DNA of 64,000 nucleotides, from NCBI RefSeq assembly GCF_022965805.1, contig NC_133105.1, forward strand, positions 30,706,311-30,770,310, read 5' to 3'. Below the pieces are notes generated by a model, which was not told where the DNA came from, ran no database searches, and worked only from the letters and a program-made list of their open reading frames with translations. A program made the translations under genes and the position numbers. This DNA is from Primulina eburnea. Lineage: Eukaryota > Streptophyta > Magnoliopsida > Lamiales > Gesneriaceae. Every line of letters starts with the position of its first letter. Position 1 is the first letter of the stretch. Positions 48,631 to 60,432 of the stretch are shown here, piece after piece.

Positions 48631-48898
48631 ATCTGAAACTCAAAAGGATTAGTAATCCAATCCAACACATCTGTTTCCATTCAGTCTCTCCTCTGATCAT
48701 CTTACTGCTGATCGAGAATCAGTTCAGATTCGTTCCCAATAATACATATTACAAATCAAATCAGATAAGTCAAGTAACATGTATTATATAAAGCAGTACG
48801 CATGCTAGCATTCACAAGCAAGGAAAGAAAATTCAATATACCCCGCTCACTAGCCTCTTCTATCTCAATCTCAAGAATCTACAGTTCTAGTACCTACG

Positions 48899-48910
48899 GC
48901 TCTGATACCA
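48899..48910 (-). other. Primer-binding site of E7
   Basis: GCTCTGATACCA on the plus strand is the reverse complement of TGGTATCAGAGC and lies five bases from the 5' LTR. The leader 48631-48898 is AT-rich and gene-free. Confidence 0.9.
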
Positions 48911-49564
48911 CCTGTTGTGGGGACCCGGACGCTAATCAAGTTCTTAATCATTATTGGGACTAATTAATCAATTATAAAACAGGGTCTAAATTTTTTTTTC
49001 TAAAATACAAAGCGGAAACGTAATGTAATTTAATCAAATTACATATTAAACATGAACATACAAATCTTGTGTTATCTACAAGAATTCAACTAGGTTCAAC
49101 TACATATCAGTGCTGAATCATATGTTGCTTCGAAGGCCGGATCTCCACGCTATCTAATCTTCTCTCATCCTCTTCTTGACCCTGATCCAGCCCCACCTGT
49201 TGTCATGCACACATACAAAACAAGACAACAGCCGGATAACTCCGATGAGATATAAATATCCCAGTATAAATAATGTATACATGCAATCATATAAAAGCAT
49301 ATACAAAAGCATATATGAGAGATATTCTTAACCTGTATCAAGTCAGAAACATAAATCAATATCAATCATTCAATAATCATGAATGATATAAACAATGTAA
49401 CTTAACATGTCATATCAGACTCAACTCGACCAACGCGTCGTCTCAGACTCGACTCAACTCTAACCTAGGGATCCCGATGTCTGGATATAGGTAATTATAT
49501 CGAATCTCAGTCAATAGGAATGAATCAATTCCTAAACGGCATCGATATAATTAATATCTCCAGT

Positions 49565-49880
49565 GTCTGGGCTAATCAGCCGCAGAATTGACGACTCAGT
49601 CAATAACCCGACGAATCAGCCGGTACTTAGGCGAATCAGCCAATAATCAGACAACTCAGCCTGTAATTAAGCGAATCAGCTTAAGTTTATACAAATCAGT
49701 CAATCACCAAGGCGAATCAGCCGGTGACTAGGCGAATCAGCCTATAATAATACGAATCAGTCAATAACCCGACGAATCAGCCGGTGACTAGGCGAATCAG
49801 CCTATGACTCAACGACTCAGTAATCAAAACATATAGTCAGTATCTAAGCAACTCAATCAATGACTAGCGAATCAGCAGTC
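49565..49880 (-). repeat. Degenerate minisatellite in the E7 5' LTR
   Basis: The same CGAATCAGCC-based repeat as 43905-44215, with a few substitutions and one small length change near 49710. This shows it was present in the element before insertion. Confidence 0.75.
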
Positions 49881-50659
49881 ATTACATGCAGTGGCTATAA
49901 ATCAATAGACTACAATCATCAATCTCATCAATTGCAAATATCAATGCAATAATTGAAAGTATGTGATTTAGAGAGACTCGAGTCAAACCTCACTCGAGTT
50001 GTGCAATCCCAACTCAACATTAATTTATACCTTTCTTTCTGTTACTCTGACTCTGTCGAAGTCTCGAACTCGAAGCCTGTCAATACTCAATCTGACAAGA
50101 ACAATATCGAGGAGTATAATATCAATACGCCACTCGAATCAAATATGTTCTGCTCAATATTTAACCTAATTCGATATCGATGGCATAACGGTACCATATC
50201 AATATACCCAACAATACCATATCGATCAGATATTAATTCTAATATCTCATACTCGATAATACTCCAATCCTGATATCAATTCTCAATCAACTCAACTCTA
50301 AACATCATAACAATTTCATATGGTATCTTTTCTTCAATCCGGTTTCGATTATACGATGTCTAACATGACAAGAACCTCATATATGAATCATATCAGATTC
50401 TGACAATACCATATTTTCAAAACATATCAAAACGTAGCAAAACTTATGTCCAGTTGTAGCCTACGTCGATAGGAACACAGTACCGAAGTCGGATTTCAAT
50501 TCAAATAAACGTTTTGCTCGTACATCGATTTCAAAAAGTGAGAACAAAGGTTCTTCCCCAAATCCTCTCCAAGGCTGAATGGAGAATCGGTGATGTACAC
50601 ACATATATATATCATGCATGTATAAAGCAACGTGTCTCGCTTCTTCACGCAGCACGTCT

Positions 50660-50878
50660 CGCGCATATGCGCGACAATCATCGGCGCATATGCGCGAGAC
50701 ACCATTCCTGGCGCGTGTGTCTCGGCACTCCCTCGCGCATATACGCGACACTCTACCGCGCATGTGCACCGAGGGCTCTGGAGGTTCCGCACATATGCGC
50801 GCAGGCAAGTCGCGCATATGCGCGACAGGTTCTGCCATTCTCGAGCATGCCTCGCGCACCTCAACGCGCATGTGCGCC
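50660..50878 (-). promoter_or_regulatory. CGCGCATATGCGCG palindromes (E7 5' LTR)
   Basis: The same array as 44995-45213, with at least three boxes damaged at CG (GTGCACC, CCGCACATATG, CATATACGCG). Confidence 0.5.
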
Positions 50879-51022
50879 AATCACTTCCTTGCATACACAT
50901 TTAAACCTATTTTGCTTCTTTATCGGTCCGATCCATACCGTCTACAATCATCTCGATTATTGAATAAATCATTCCAGATTAATCTCAGATTACGGTAATA
51001 AAATCTCGGGCATTACATATAC

Positions 51023-51400
51023 AATCATCACAGTTCTTAGAATATCAAACACAATCTTCAGATATTCGATTAAATCAATCAAATGCTGCGATTATATCAA
51101 AATCTCATAGATACAATGAGCATAAAATCATCAGAACATCTCTGAATATACTACCACATGCCAAAGAGAAACACTAAATCAGATGTAACTCCTGGTTGGT
51201 ACTCTTCTACTGATCTTTTAATTCATTCTGTTCATTCAATATAATTCTGTACTGAATTCTAATATACAATCAATGTCTGATTTCAATTCAATTCTGAACT
51301 CTATCTTTCTGATATAACACACAAATCTGAAATCTTAGCTGGGCTAATGTCTGCCAACTCATACATCATTGACATATCTGTCAATGTTAGGCTCGATTTC
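51023..51400 (-). pseudogene. E5 interior fragment between E7 and E6
   Basis: A short AT-rich piece of the eroded E5 pol, left between the TSD of E7 and that of E6 (ATTTC, 51396-51400). No open frame or conserved motif is visible. Confidence 0.6.
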
Positions 51401-53194
51401 TGTAAGGCTCGAGAATTGTCAATTGGCATGGATGTTAGACTTGTATAGATAAGAATGCATGAATTATGAGATTTTGAGCAGCAGGGCCGAAGCCACATCG
51501 CACCCGCGGTGTTAAGACTACCGCCCCCGCGGTGTAGGTGATAGAAAATTGGGAGATTTTGCGAAGTAACACCGCACCCGCGGTGCGCGCAAGACCGCAC
51601 CCGCGGTGCTGAGATCGCACCCGCGGCGGTGCAAGCGCCGCACCCGCGGTGCGTGAATTTCCGAAAATGATAGGGCTGCCGAGAGCTTAGCGCACCCGCA
51701 CCCTTACACTGCCGCACCCGCGGTAATGCGTGTCATGTGACAAACATGAACACTCGTCCCTTTGCATGCAATATAGATTATGTGTCTTCATTTCCTTGCA
51801 TTTCATCTTCTGAGAGCCGAGGGAATTCAAGGAGGAAGCTTTCACTTCTTTTGATTTTCAACTTGAGAGTTTGCATGATTTAGCCATCCGAATTTTGTTC
51901 CGAGTTAAGATTTGCGATCCTTACAGCGTTGGCTACGAAAGGATGTAAGTATTGTTCATTTCCATCTTGTCTCGATATGTATGTGCTGGGGGAATTCAGA
52001 TTTGAGTTAGAATATGTGTTCTTGATATATAGAGCATAGTATATTCGTTGTCGGATCGATTTTCAGACACCGTATGTTATTGGCTCGATTTTCAGCATGT
52101 ATTGTGTTGAGAATATGCAGATTTCAGCATGTGTATTGATAGTATGAGTTGCTTGTGATTGAGTATGATGGAGTAGACTATTAGTGAGTTATCGGTATCG
52201 AAGAAGTACGCTGTTATGCCGTCAAATTATATCAAAACCGAGTATTGAATTGTATATGTGCTGAATTGAATTGAAAACTGATATTGCATGTTTACATTGC
52301 CTTTCAGAGTTGTTATTGTCAGACTCGACATTCCGATTTCAAGATCTCGACAGACATTGTGCGATCAGAAAGGTATAATTCATGTGGTCACAGGATTGCA
52401 CAACTCGATTCAGATTTGATACGAGTTTCCCTAAATCACATACTAGATTGTTATTACATTGATTATGTAATGCCTTGTTTATTGATTTATATTCGAGTTC
52501 TGAGATAGGAGAGATTGGCAGACTTGCCAAAACTAGACGTTTCGGTGTATCGTCGCATAGGAGCAGATTTGCTATATGTGTAGACCCTCGATACAGAGTT
52601 GACCGAAGTCTAGGAATAAGACGTACCGTTGCCCCGAGTGGTTGGGTAGGTGACAGACCGTCTTATTCACACCGGGATCCCTAGATTAGAAAAGAGTCAA
52701 GTCAAGATTTGAATTGTCGAATACAGATTTGTATTCTACTACATGTTTAGATTTATATTCATGTCACTTGACATATGCTATGCTTTTGTACATGATTATG
52801 ACATTGCATGCATCCATGTTTTATACTGGGATATGTTCTCACCGGAGTTATCCGGCTGTTGTCGGGTCTATATGTGTGCATGGCAACAGGTGGGGCAGGA
52901 TCGGGGTCACGAGCTAGATGAGAGATGATGATAGCGTGGAGATCTCGGGCATCGCAGATTACTAGTGTTCCTTATGAAACTTGTACTACTTATGTTTAGA
53001 GTTGTCATTTGAACACTAGTGAATGTTTGTACGAACAGACATGTATGTACATTATGTTGTTTATTTCAGTTAACGACATGTTATGCTTTATCTATACATT
53101 TGAATTAATGTTAAAAGCAAATTTTTGACCCACATTTTCGAACAAAGATCCAATTAAATCCCAAAAGAATTGAGTTAGAGCCCGGGTCCCCACA
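51401..53194 (+). repeat. 5' LTR of E6
   Basis: TGTAAGGCTCGAG...GGGTCCCCACA, 1,794 bp. Palindromes at 51498-51724; conserved AAAGGTATAATTCATGTG at about 52368; inverted repeat GAATAAGACG/CGTCTTATTC at about 52615-52670. No long AT TATA tract is seen; the best candidate lies at about 51768-51780. No gene is seen. Confidence 0.93.
51498..51724 (+). promoter_or_regulatory. Eight ACCGCACCCGCGGT-type boxes (E6 5' LTR)
   Basis: Eight copies, including variants ACCGCCCCCGCGGTG and CGCACCCGCACCC. Box count and relative order resemble E2, but the spacers differ. Confidence 0.55.
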
Positions 53195-53199
53195 ACAGG

Positions 53200-53211
53200 T
53201 GGTATCAGAGC
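53200..53211 (+). other. Primer-binding site of E6
   Basis: TGGTATCAGAGC, five bases after the LTR, complementary to initiator-Met tRNA. Confidence 0.9.
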
Positions 53212-53439
53212 AGTAGGTTCTGTAGACTGAGATAGAATAGAATGAGCGGGGTAGATCGAGTCATCCTCCTTGCTTTTGAGATGCTAGCATGCTTTATTGC
53301 TTTCCCTATATATGTTGTGTTGTATTATCTGAATTGATTTACAGCATTTCAAGCCTGAATCAGAACCGATTCTCGATCAGAGGTATATGATCAGAGAAGG
53401 GCTGAGACAGATGACATTGGGTGTGTACTAATCAGTTTT

Positions 53440-54375
53440 ATGATCAGATTTATGCCGCCTAGACGAGTGCCACAGCCAGAGCAGGGTAGCACATCAGGTG
53501 CACAGATGGACGTCACCGCTACACCGATGGAGACCTTATTGAAGAGATTTCAGTCTTTCCATCCGCCTACCCTGAAGGGCACCGAGAGTGCAGTAGAGTG
53601 CGAGAGCTGGCTCGATGATATCGAGATGTTGTTTGAGTCTTTGGCTTACACTGACGAACGACGTGTGAAGCTGATAGGGCATCAGATGCAAGAGGTTGCC
53701 AAGAGCTGGTGGTTGACGACGAAGAGAGCCTTGGAGCACCGAGGCATTGATATCACGTGGAAAGTTTTTAAAGATGAGTTCTATCAGCGTTTCTTCCCCG
53801 TTTCCTACCGGAAAGATAAGGGAGCTGAATTTGCGAATCTGAAGCAGGGACAGTGGAACATCGAGGAGTATGTTGCTAAATTTTCTGCATTGCTACGATT
53901 TGCACCGCATGTGGCCGGGAACGACGAGGCAGTGGCCGATCAGTTCATCAACGGGATGAATCCCGATGTCTTTACTTTGGTGAACACGGGCCGGCCTAGT
54001 ACTTTTTCAGAGGCACTGAACCGAGCGAAGGGAGCCGAGGCTGGCTTGATCAGGCAGCGAGGGGCTTCCTACGGTGTTCAGGGGCAGAGACCGCCACAGT
54101 CTACTACCGTACAGTTTCCACCACCTCCTCCTCGTTTTGACAGTGGAGCTAGTGGTAGTGGTAAGAAGGAATTTCTGAAGGCTAAAGGCAAACAGTTTAA
54201 GAAATCTGGGAGTAGTTCATCGAGTTCGAGTGGATCTCGACAGAGAGGTCAGGGGTCCGAGTATAGTGGCGCATACTGTGGTTCATGCGGAGGGCGACAT
54301 GCTACGGAGCAGTGTCAAGGAGTTCTGGGACGCTGTAACATCTGTAGGCAACAGGGACATTTCGCTAGAGTTTGT
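53440..54375 (+). pseudogene. gag-pol: E6 gag part of gag-pol (up to frameshift)
   Basis: Same start as E2 (ATG 53440, likely true start MPPRR at 53452). The capsid-like domain and both Cys/His clusters ([27 protein letters not shown]) are intact. At 54376-54378 there are three Cs where E2 has four, so the frame leaves the pol phase right after the zinc knuckle and runs on without meaning to 54516. As it stands, Gag could be made with a foreign tail, while pol needs a frame change. Confidence 0.88.
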
Positions 54376-56801
54376 CCCAGAGAGGTGCACAACGATTCCA
54401 GAGCACAGGATCATCAGCACCAGCGCCACAGATGGAGAGACAGGCATCCTCTGTACACTCCTTTCAGCCACCCTCCACACAGACACAGCAGAGGCCAGGA
54501 GGTAGTCAGACGGTGAGTCAGCCTCCTCGACAGCAGGCACGTGTCTTTGCCTTGACAGAGGAGCAGGCGCAGGAGGCGCCAGATGGCGTCATTGCAGGTA
54601 ATTGTTTCCTTTGCGGTTATCCTGCATATGTGTTGATTGACACAGGGGCATCTCATACATTCATATCTGAACATTTTGCATTGAGACATGCATTACCTGT
54701 TGAGTCAATGTCGACAGTAGTGTCTATAGCTTCTCCGTTGGGAAGTGGCTTGATATCTGTGACTACTGTTAGGCACTGTATGCTTCAGTTTGAGGGGCAT
54801 GAGATTGATCTTGATTGTGTAGTACTTGGTTTGGCTGATTTTGATTGTATAGTCGGTATAGACATGTTGACCAAGTACAGGGCCACGGTAGATTGTTTCC
54901 ACAAGATTGTCAGATTCAGACCTGAACTGACAGATGAGTGGAAATTTTACGGCAAGGGTTCCAGATCTCGGATTCCCTTAGTATCTGCTCTGACTATGAG
55001 TAGATTGCTTCAGAGAGGAGCAGAGGGCTTTCTTGTATATTCAGTAGATCTACTGAAGACGAGCCCAGCATTGGCAGATTTGCCAGTGGTTTGCGAGTTT
55101 GCAGATGTTTTTCCTGATGAGATTCCAGGGTTGCCTCCAGTTCGAGAGGTTGATTTCAGCATAGATCTTATGCCCGATTCTGTTCCTATTTCGAGAGCTC
55201 CATATAGGATGGCACCGATAGAGCTGAAAGAGTTGAAAGCACAGTTGGTGGATCTTCTGTCCAAGGGATATATCAGACCCAGTGTATCACCTTGGGGTGC
55301 TCCGGTGCTTTTTGTTAGAAAGAAAGATGGTTCGATGCGACTGTGTATTGATTATAGGCAGTTGAACAAGGCGACCGTGAAGAACAAGTATCCGTTGCCT
55401 CGCATCGACGATTTGTTTGATCAGTTACAGGGATCTTCGATATATTCGAAGATTGATTTGAGATCAGGGTATCATCAACTTAGAGTTAGAGATGTTGATA
55501 TTCCGAAGACTGCATTCCGAACCAGGTATGGACACTACGAGTTTGTTGTTATGCCTTTCGGTTTGACGAATGCACCTGCGGTGTTTATGAGTCTGATGAA
55601 CCGCATTTTTCAAAGATATTTAGATGATTTTTTGATTGTGTTTATTGACGACATTTTGGTGTATTCGAAGAGTTTGACTGAGCATGCAGATCATCTGAGA
55701 ATTGTGCTGAAGACTTTGCGACAGGAGCAGTTGTATGCTAAACTGTCCAAGTGTGAATTCTGGTTGCGACAGGTTGTCTTCTTGGGGCATATTATATCTG
55801 GAGAGGGTATTGCGGTAGATCCGAGTAAAGTTGAGGCTGTGATCAGTTGGCCGAGACCGACTTCTGTGCCAGAGATACGCAGTTTCATGGGTCTAGCCGG
55901 GTATTATCGACGTTTTATTCGAGACTTCTCCAGTATAGCGAAGCCGATTACCCAGTTGACACAGAAGAATATGCCATTTGTGTGGTCCGAAGATTGTGAA
56001 GCCAGTTTTGTTGAGCTTAAGAAGAGGCTGACTAGTGCGCCTGTCTTGACGATTCCATCAGGTACAGGTGAGTTCGTTGTATATTGTGATGCATCTCACA
56101 GAGGGCTTGGATGTGTTCTTATGCAGCGAGGGCACGTGATAGCGTACGCCTCTAGACAGCTGAAGCCACACGAGACTCGTTATCCGATTCATGATCTTGA
56201 ATTGGCGGCGATTGTATTTGCACTCAAGATCTGGCGTCATTATCTGTATGGCGAGAAATTCGAGATTTATTCCGATCATAAGAGCTTGAAGTATCTCTTT
56301 TCTCAGTCAGAGTTGAACATGAGGCAGCGACGATGGCTTGATCTGCTGAAAGATTTTTATTGCGAGATCAAGTACCATCCAGGAAAGTCGAATGCAGCGG
56401 CAGACGCCTTGAGTCGAAAGGTATGTGCTCTTTCCTTGTCGACTGTAGGTGTATCGAGTTTAGTAGAAGATTGTTGCTTGTCTGGATTGACATTTAATAC
56501 AGAGAGTAGACCGTTGCGACTTGCTGCGATTCAGATTGAGCCAGATCTGATTTCGAGGATCAAAGAAGCACAAAGAACTGATCCGAGCGTGCAGAGATCG
56601 ATTGATATGGTCAGAGCTGGTCATATATCAGAATATCAGGTCAGAGATTCTGTTCTGTATGTGAATAACCGCTTAGTGGTGCCAGAGATTTCAGATTTGA
56701 GACGACAGATCATGTCGGAAGCACACTGTAGTCGGTTCAGCATTCATCCTGGTGGCAGGAAGATGTATAACGACTTGAAGACACAATTCTGGTGGAAGTA
56801 G
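54376..56801 (+). pseudogene. gag-pol: E6 protease, RT, RNase H and integrase N-terminus
   Basis: Open in the phase after the C deletion (frame 54372-56801). It includes the protease with DTGA, RT with MPFGLTNAP and FIDDILVY, and RNase H with YCDASHRG and YSDHKSL. The integrase N-terminus follows as far as FWWK, where a TAG (56799-56801) replaces the CAA of E2. All visible catalytic residues are conserved. The stop cuts the integrase between the His pair and the Cys pair of its zinc finger. Confidence 0.88.
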
Positions 56802-57971
56802 ATGAAGACAGACATTGCAGAATTTGTGTCTAAGTGCCTGAATTGCCAGCAGGTGAAGGCAGAGAGAAAGAAGCCCGGAGGTTTACTTCAGAGTTTGTCT
56901 GTTCCTGAATGGAAATGGGACCACATTTCCATGGACTTCGTGACGAAGTTACCTCGATCTTCGCGGGGCTGTGACGCGATTTGGGTTGTGATAGACAGAC
57001 TGACCAAATCAGCGTGCTTTATTCCGTACAGGATGACTTATCGACATGATCAGATGGCAGCGTTGTATGTCAGAGAGGTCGTCAGATTGCATGGTGTGCC
57101 GAAGTCGATCGTATCAGATCGAGATCCACGATTCACTTCTCACTTTTGGCACAGCTTGCAGCAGGCTTTGGGTACGACTTTACACCTGAGCACTGCTTAT
57201 CATCCCCAGACTGACGGACAGTCAGAGCGGACTATCCAGACTTTAGAGGATATGCTGAGAGCTGTAGTACTAGATTTTGGTACTAGTTGGCAAGATTCAT
57301 TGCCGTTGTGTGAATTTTCATACAACAACAGCTATCAGACGAGCATAGAGATGGCACCGTTCGAAGCTTTATACGGAAAGAAGTGCAGATCTCCGTTGTA
57401 CTGGGATGATATTTTTGAGGTACCAGAGTTAGGGCCTGATATGATTCGTGAGATGACAGAAAAAGTGAAGATCATTCAGAAACGAATGAAGACGGCACAG
57501 GATAGGCAAGCGAAGTACGCCAATATTAGACGTAGACCGTTAGTATTCGAACAGGGAGACAAAGTATTTTTGAAGATTTCACCTTTCAGAGGCGTTGTCA
57601 GATTTGGCAAACAAGGAAAGTTGTCTCCTAGATACGTCGGTCCGTATGAGATTCTTGAGAAGATTGGCGATCGAGCTTACAGACTTGCTCTTCCTCCTTC
57701 ACTATCCGGTATACATGATGTTTTTCACGTGTCGATGTTACGCAAATATATGCCGGATGATTCTCATGTCATTCAACCTGACGAAGCCGAGCTGGATCAG
57801 ACCTTGAGCTACGTTGAAATACCGATGCAGATTCTTGATCGGAAAGAAAAGAAGCTCAGGACGAAGACTATTCCGTTAGTGAAGATTCAATGGAGTCGTC
57901 ATGGCATCGAGGAAGCAACTTGGGAGACAGAGTCTGAGATGAGACAGAAGCATCCCGAGCTATTTGTATGA
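56802..57971 (+). pseudogene. gag-pol: E6 integrase core and chromodomain-like C-terminus
   Basis: Same phase as the preceding piece, continuing after the TAG. It carries the zinc-finger Cys pair (CLNC), the DDE core ([18 protein letters not shown]), the C-terminal binding region ([18 protein letters not shown]) and the complete chromodomain-like end (HGIEEATWE...HPELFV), stopping at TGA 57969-57971. Chromodomains steer chromovirus integration to particular chromatin. This end shows what E2 has lost. Confidence 0.88.
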
Positions 57972-58035
57972 TGTGAGTCTTTCTTCCCGTGTTAACTTTA
58001 CAATTTTGTATATACTTGCATGAGTAATTGCTTGT

Positions 58036-58073
58036 GAGTTCGAGGACGAACTCTTGTCTAAGAGGGGGAGAAA
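58036..58073 (+). other. Hairpin and polypurine tract of E6
   Basis: GAGTTCGAGGACGAACTC (about 58037-58054), then AGAGGGGGAGAAA ending at 58073, directly before the 3' LTR. Confidence 0.85.
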
Positions 58074-59867
58074 TGTAAGGCTCGAGAATTGTCAATTGGC
58101 AAGGATGTTAGACTTGTATAGATAAGAATGCATGAATTATGAGATTTTGAGCAGCAGGGCCGAAGCCACATCGCACCCGCGGTGTTAAGACTACCGCCCC
58201 CGCGGTGTAGGTGATAGAAAATTGGGAGATTTTGCGAAGTAACACCGCACCCGCGGTGCGCGCAAGACCGCACCCGCGGTGCTGAGATCGCACCCACGGC
58301 GGTGCAAGCGCCGCACCCGCGGTGCGTGAATTTCCGAAAATGATAGGGCTGCCGAGAGCTTAGCGCACCCGCACCCTTACACTGCCGCACCCGCGGTAAT
58401 GCGTGTCATGTGACAAACATGAACACTCGTCCCTTTGCATGCAATATAGATTATGTGTCTTCATTTCCTTGCATTTCATCTTCTGAGAGCCGAGGGAATT
58501 CAAGGAGGAAGCTTTCACTTCTTTTGATTTTCAACTTGAGAGTTTGCATGATTTAGCCATCCGAATTTTGTTCCGAGTTAAGATTTGCGATCCTTACAGC
58601 GTTGGCTACGAAAGGATGTAAGTATTGTTCATTTCCAGCATGTCTCGATATGTATGTGCTGGGGGAATTCAGATTTGAGTTAGAATATGTGTTCTTGATA
58701 TATAGAGCATAGTATATTCGTTGTCGGATCGATTTTCAGACACCGTATGTTATTGGCTCGATTTTCAGCATGTATTGTGTTGAGAATATGCAGATTTCAG
58801 CATGTGTATTGATAGTATGAGTTGCTTGTGATTGAGTATGATGGAGTAGACTATTAGTGAGTTATCGGTATCGAAGAAGTACGCTGTTATGCCGTCAAAT
58901 TATATCAAAACCGAGTATTGAATTGTATATGTGCTGAATTGAATTGAAAACTGATATTGCATGTTTACATTGCCTTTCAGAGTTGTTATTGTCAGACTCG
59001 ACATTCCGATTTCAAGATCTCGACAGACATTGTGCGATCAGAAAGGTATAATTCATGTGGTCACGGGATTGCACAACTCGATTCAGATTTAATACGAGTT
59101 TCCCTAAATCACATACTAGATTGTTATTACATTGATTATGTAATGCCTTGTTTATTGATTTATATTCGAGTTCTGAGATAGGAGAGATTGGCAGACTTGC
59201 CAAAACTAGACGTTTCGGTGTATCGTCGCATAGGAGCAGATTTGCTATATGTGTAGACCCTCGATACAGAGTTGACCGAAATCTAGGAATAAGACGTACC
59301 GTTGCCCCGAGTGGTTGGGTAGGTGACAGACCGTCTTATTCACACCGGGATCCCTAGATTAGAAAAGAGTCGAGTCAAGATTTGAATTGTCGAATACAGA
59401 TTTGTATTCTACTACATGTTTAGATTTATATTCATGTTACTTGACATATGCTATGCTTTTGTACATGATTATGACATTGCATGCATCCATGTTTTATACT
59501 GGGATATGTTCTCACCGGAGTTATCCGGCTGTTGTCGTGTCTGTATGTGTGCATGGCAACAGGTGGGGCAGGATCGGGGTCACGAGCTAGATGAGAGATG
59601 ATGATAGCGTGGAGATCTCGGGCATCGCAGATTACTAGTGTTCCTTATGAAACTTATACTACTTATGTTTAGAGTTGTCATTTGAACACTAGTGAATGTT
59701 TGTACGAACAGACATGGATGTACATTATGTTGTTTATTTCAGTTAACGACATGTTATGCTTTATCTATACATTTGAATTAATGTTAAAAGAAAATTTTTG
59801 ACCCACATTTTCGAACAAAGATCCAATTAAATCCCAAAAGAATTGAGTTAGAGCCCGGGTCCCCACA
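58074..59867 (+). repeat. 3' LTR of E6
   Basis: 1,794 bp, about 99% like 51401-53194, with the palindrome array at 58171-58397. It is followed by the TSD ATTTC. Confidence 0.93.
58171..58397 (+). promoter_or_regulatory. Eight ACCGCACCCGCGGT-type boxes (E6 3' LTR)
   Basis: As in the 5' LTR; one box differs by a G-to-A at a CG site (CACCCACGGCGG). Confidence 0.55.
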
Positions 59868-59872
59868 ATTTC

Positions 59873-60249
59873 AGTAGATCTACTGAATACATAAGGATAC
59901 TATCTGTTCCTTTCTGTATTAATCGAGTCATATACAATACAGATATCAAAGGAATTCTAATCTAGAATCCTTACTGTGGTATCTCCACTGATCAGTCATC
60001 TCTGATCTGAATCTTGCCATTTCTAGAACAAATTCTACAATATGTCTGTACTTGTTTAGTATATACATGCCAATAATGCATTCAAATCAGAAAACACAAG
60101 TACACTTTACTCTATCTCGATTTCATTCTGATCTTACTGTAGTATACAACTTATACAGAAATCTCTGATAGTAACAGTTTCCTTATAAGTAAGGGAATCA
60201 ATACTACAGTACAAATAGACCCGACAGATACAGCACATCTCCATGCAAT
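59873..60249 (-). pseudogene. E5 eroded pol next to protease
   Basis: AT-rich relic of the region between protease and RT, similar to E4 25970-26320 and E7 47030-47335 when oriented alike. Stops in all frames; no motif kept. Confidence 0.6.
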
Positions 60250-60432
60250 TCAGTCACAGATAAGCGTAAAGAATGCATTAGTATATCTCAATACATATGC
60301 AATATGATCATAAAGAATAGTACATGTCGTCATGTCACTCAGTGTATCCTGGGTCTGTCCTTCGATCACCATATCCAGATGGTCCAGCCCCTTGAAATCT
60401 TCGGGGATCTCTCTGGGGACAAACTCTAGCAA
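60250..60432 (-). pseudogene. E5 protease remnant with YTNA in place of DTGA
   Basis: Reads AYVLRYTNAFFTLICD before a stop, aligned with [16 protein letters not shown] of E2. Asp and Gly of the active site are Tyr and Asn. E4 shows the same YTNAF and a stop at the same place, so the lesion is shared. No protease activity is expected. Confidence 0.78.

Larger units (their letters stand above)
43251..51017 (-). mobile_element. E7: minus-strand Gypsy element nested in E5
   Basis: Flanked by the TSD TATAC (43246-43250 and 51018-51022). LTRs are 2,101 and 2,102 bp (3' at 43251-45351, 5' at 48916-51017). The 3.56-kb interior has a complementary Met-tRNA primer site, a broken gag with start codon, a mutated protease and an eroded pol shortened by about 1.3 kb relative to E2. 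The LTR contains an extra degenerate minisatellite not seen in other elements here. Confidence 0.92.
48916..51017 (-). repeat. 5' LTR of E7
   Basis: 2,102 bp with the minisatellite at about 49565-49880, palindromes at 50660-50878 and a TATA-like stretch near 50602-50612. It ends at the TSD TATAC (51018-51022). Confidence 0.92.
51401..59867 (+). mobile_element. E6: full-length Ty3/Gypsy element, same family as E2
   Basis: An 8,467-bp element inserted in the E5 interior, flanked by the TSD ATTTC (51396-51400 and 59868-59872). Two 1,794-bp LTRs differ at about 14 sites by eye. Gag-pol matches E2 closely throughout but is split by one frameshift and one stop. It keeps the full C-terminal chromodomain-like tail that E2 lacks. 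Confidence 0.95.
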
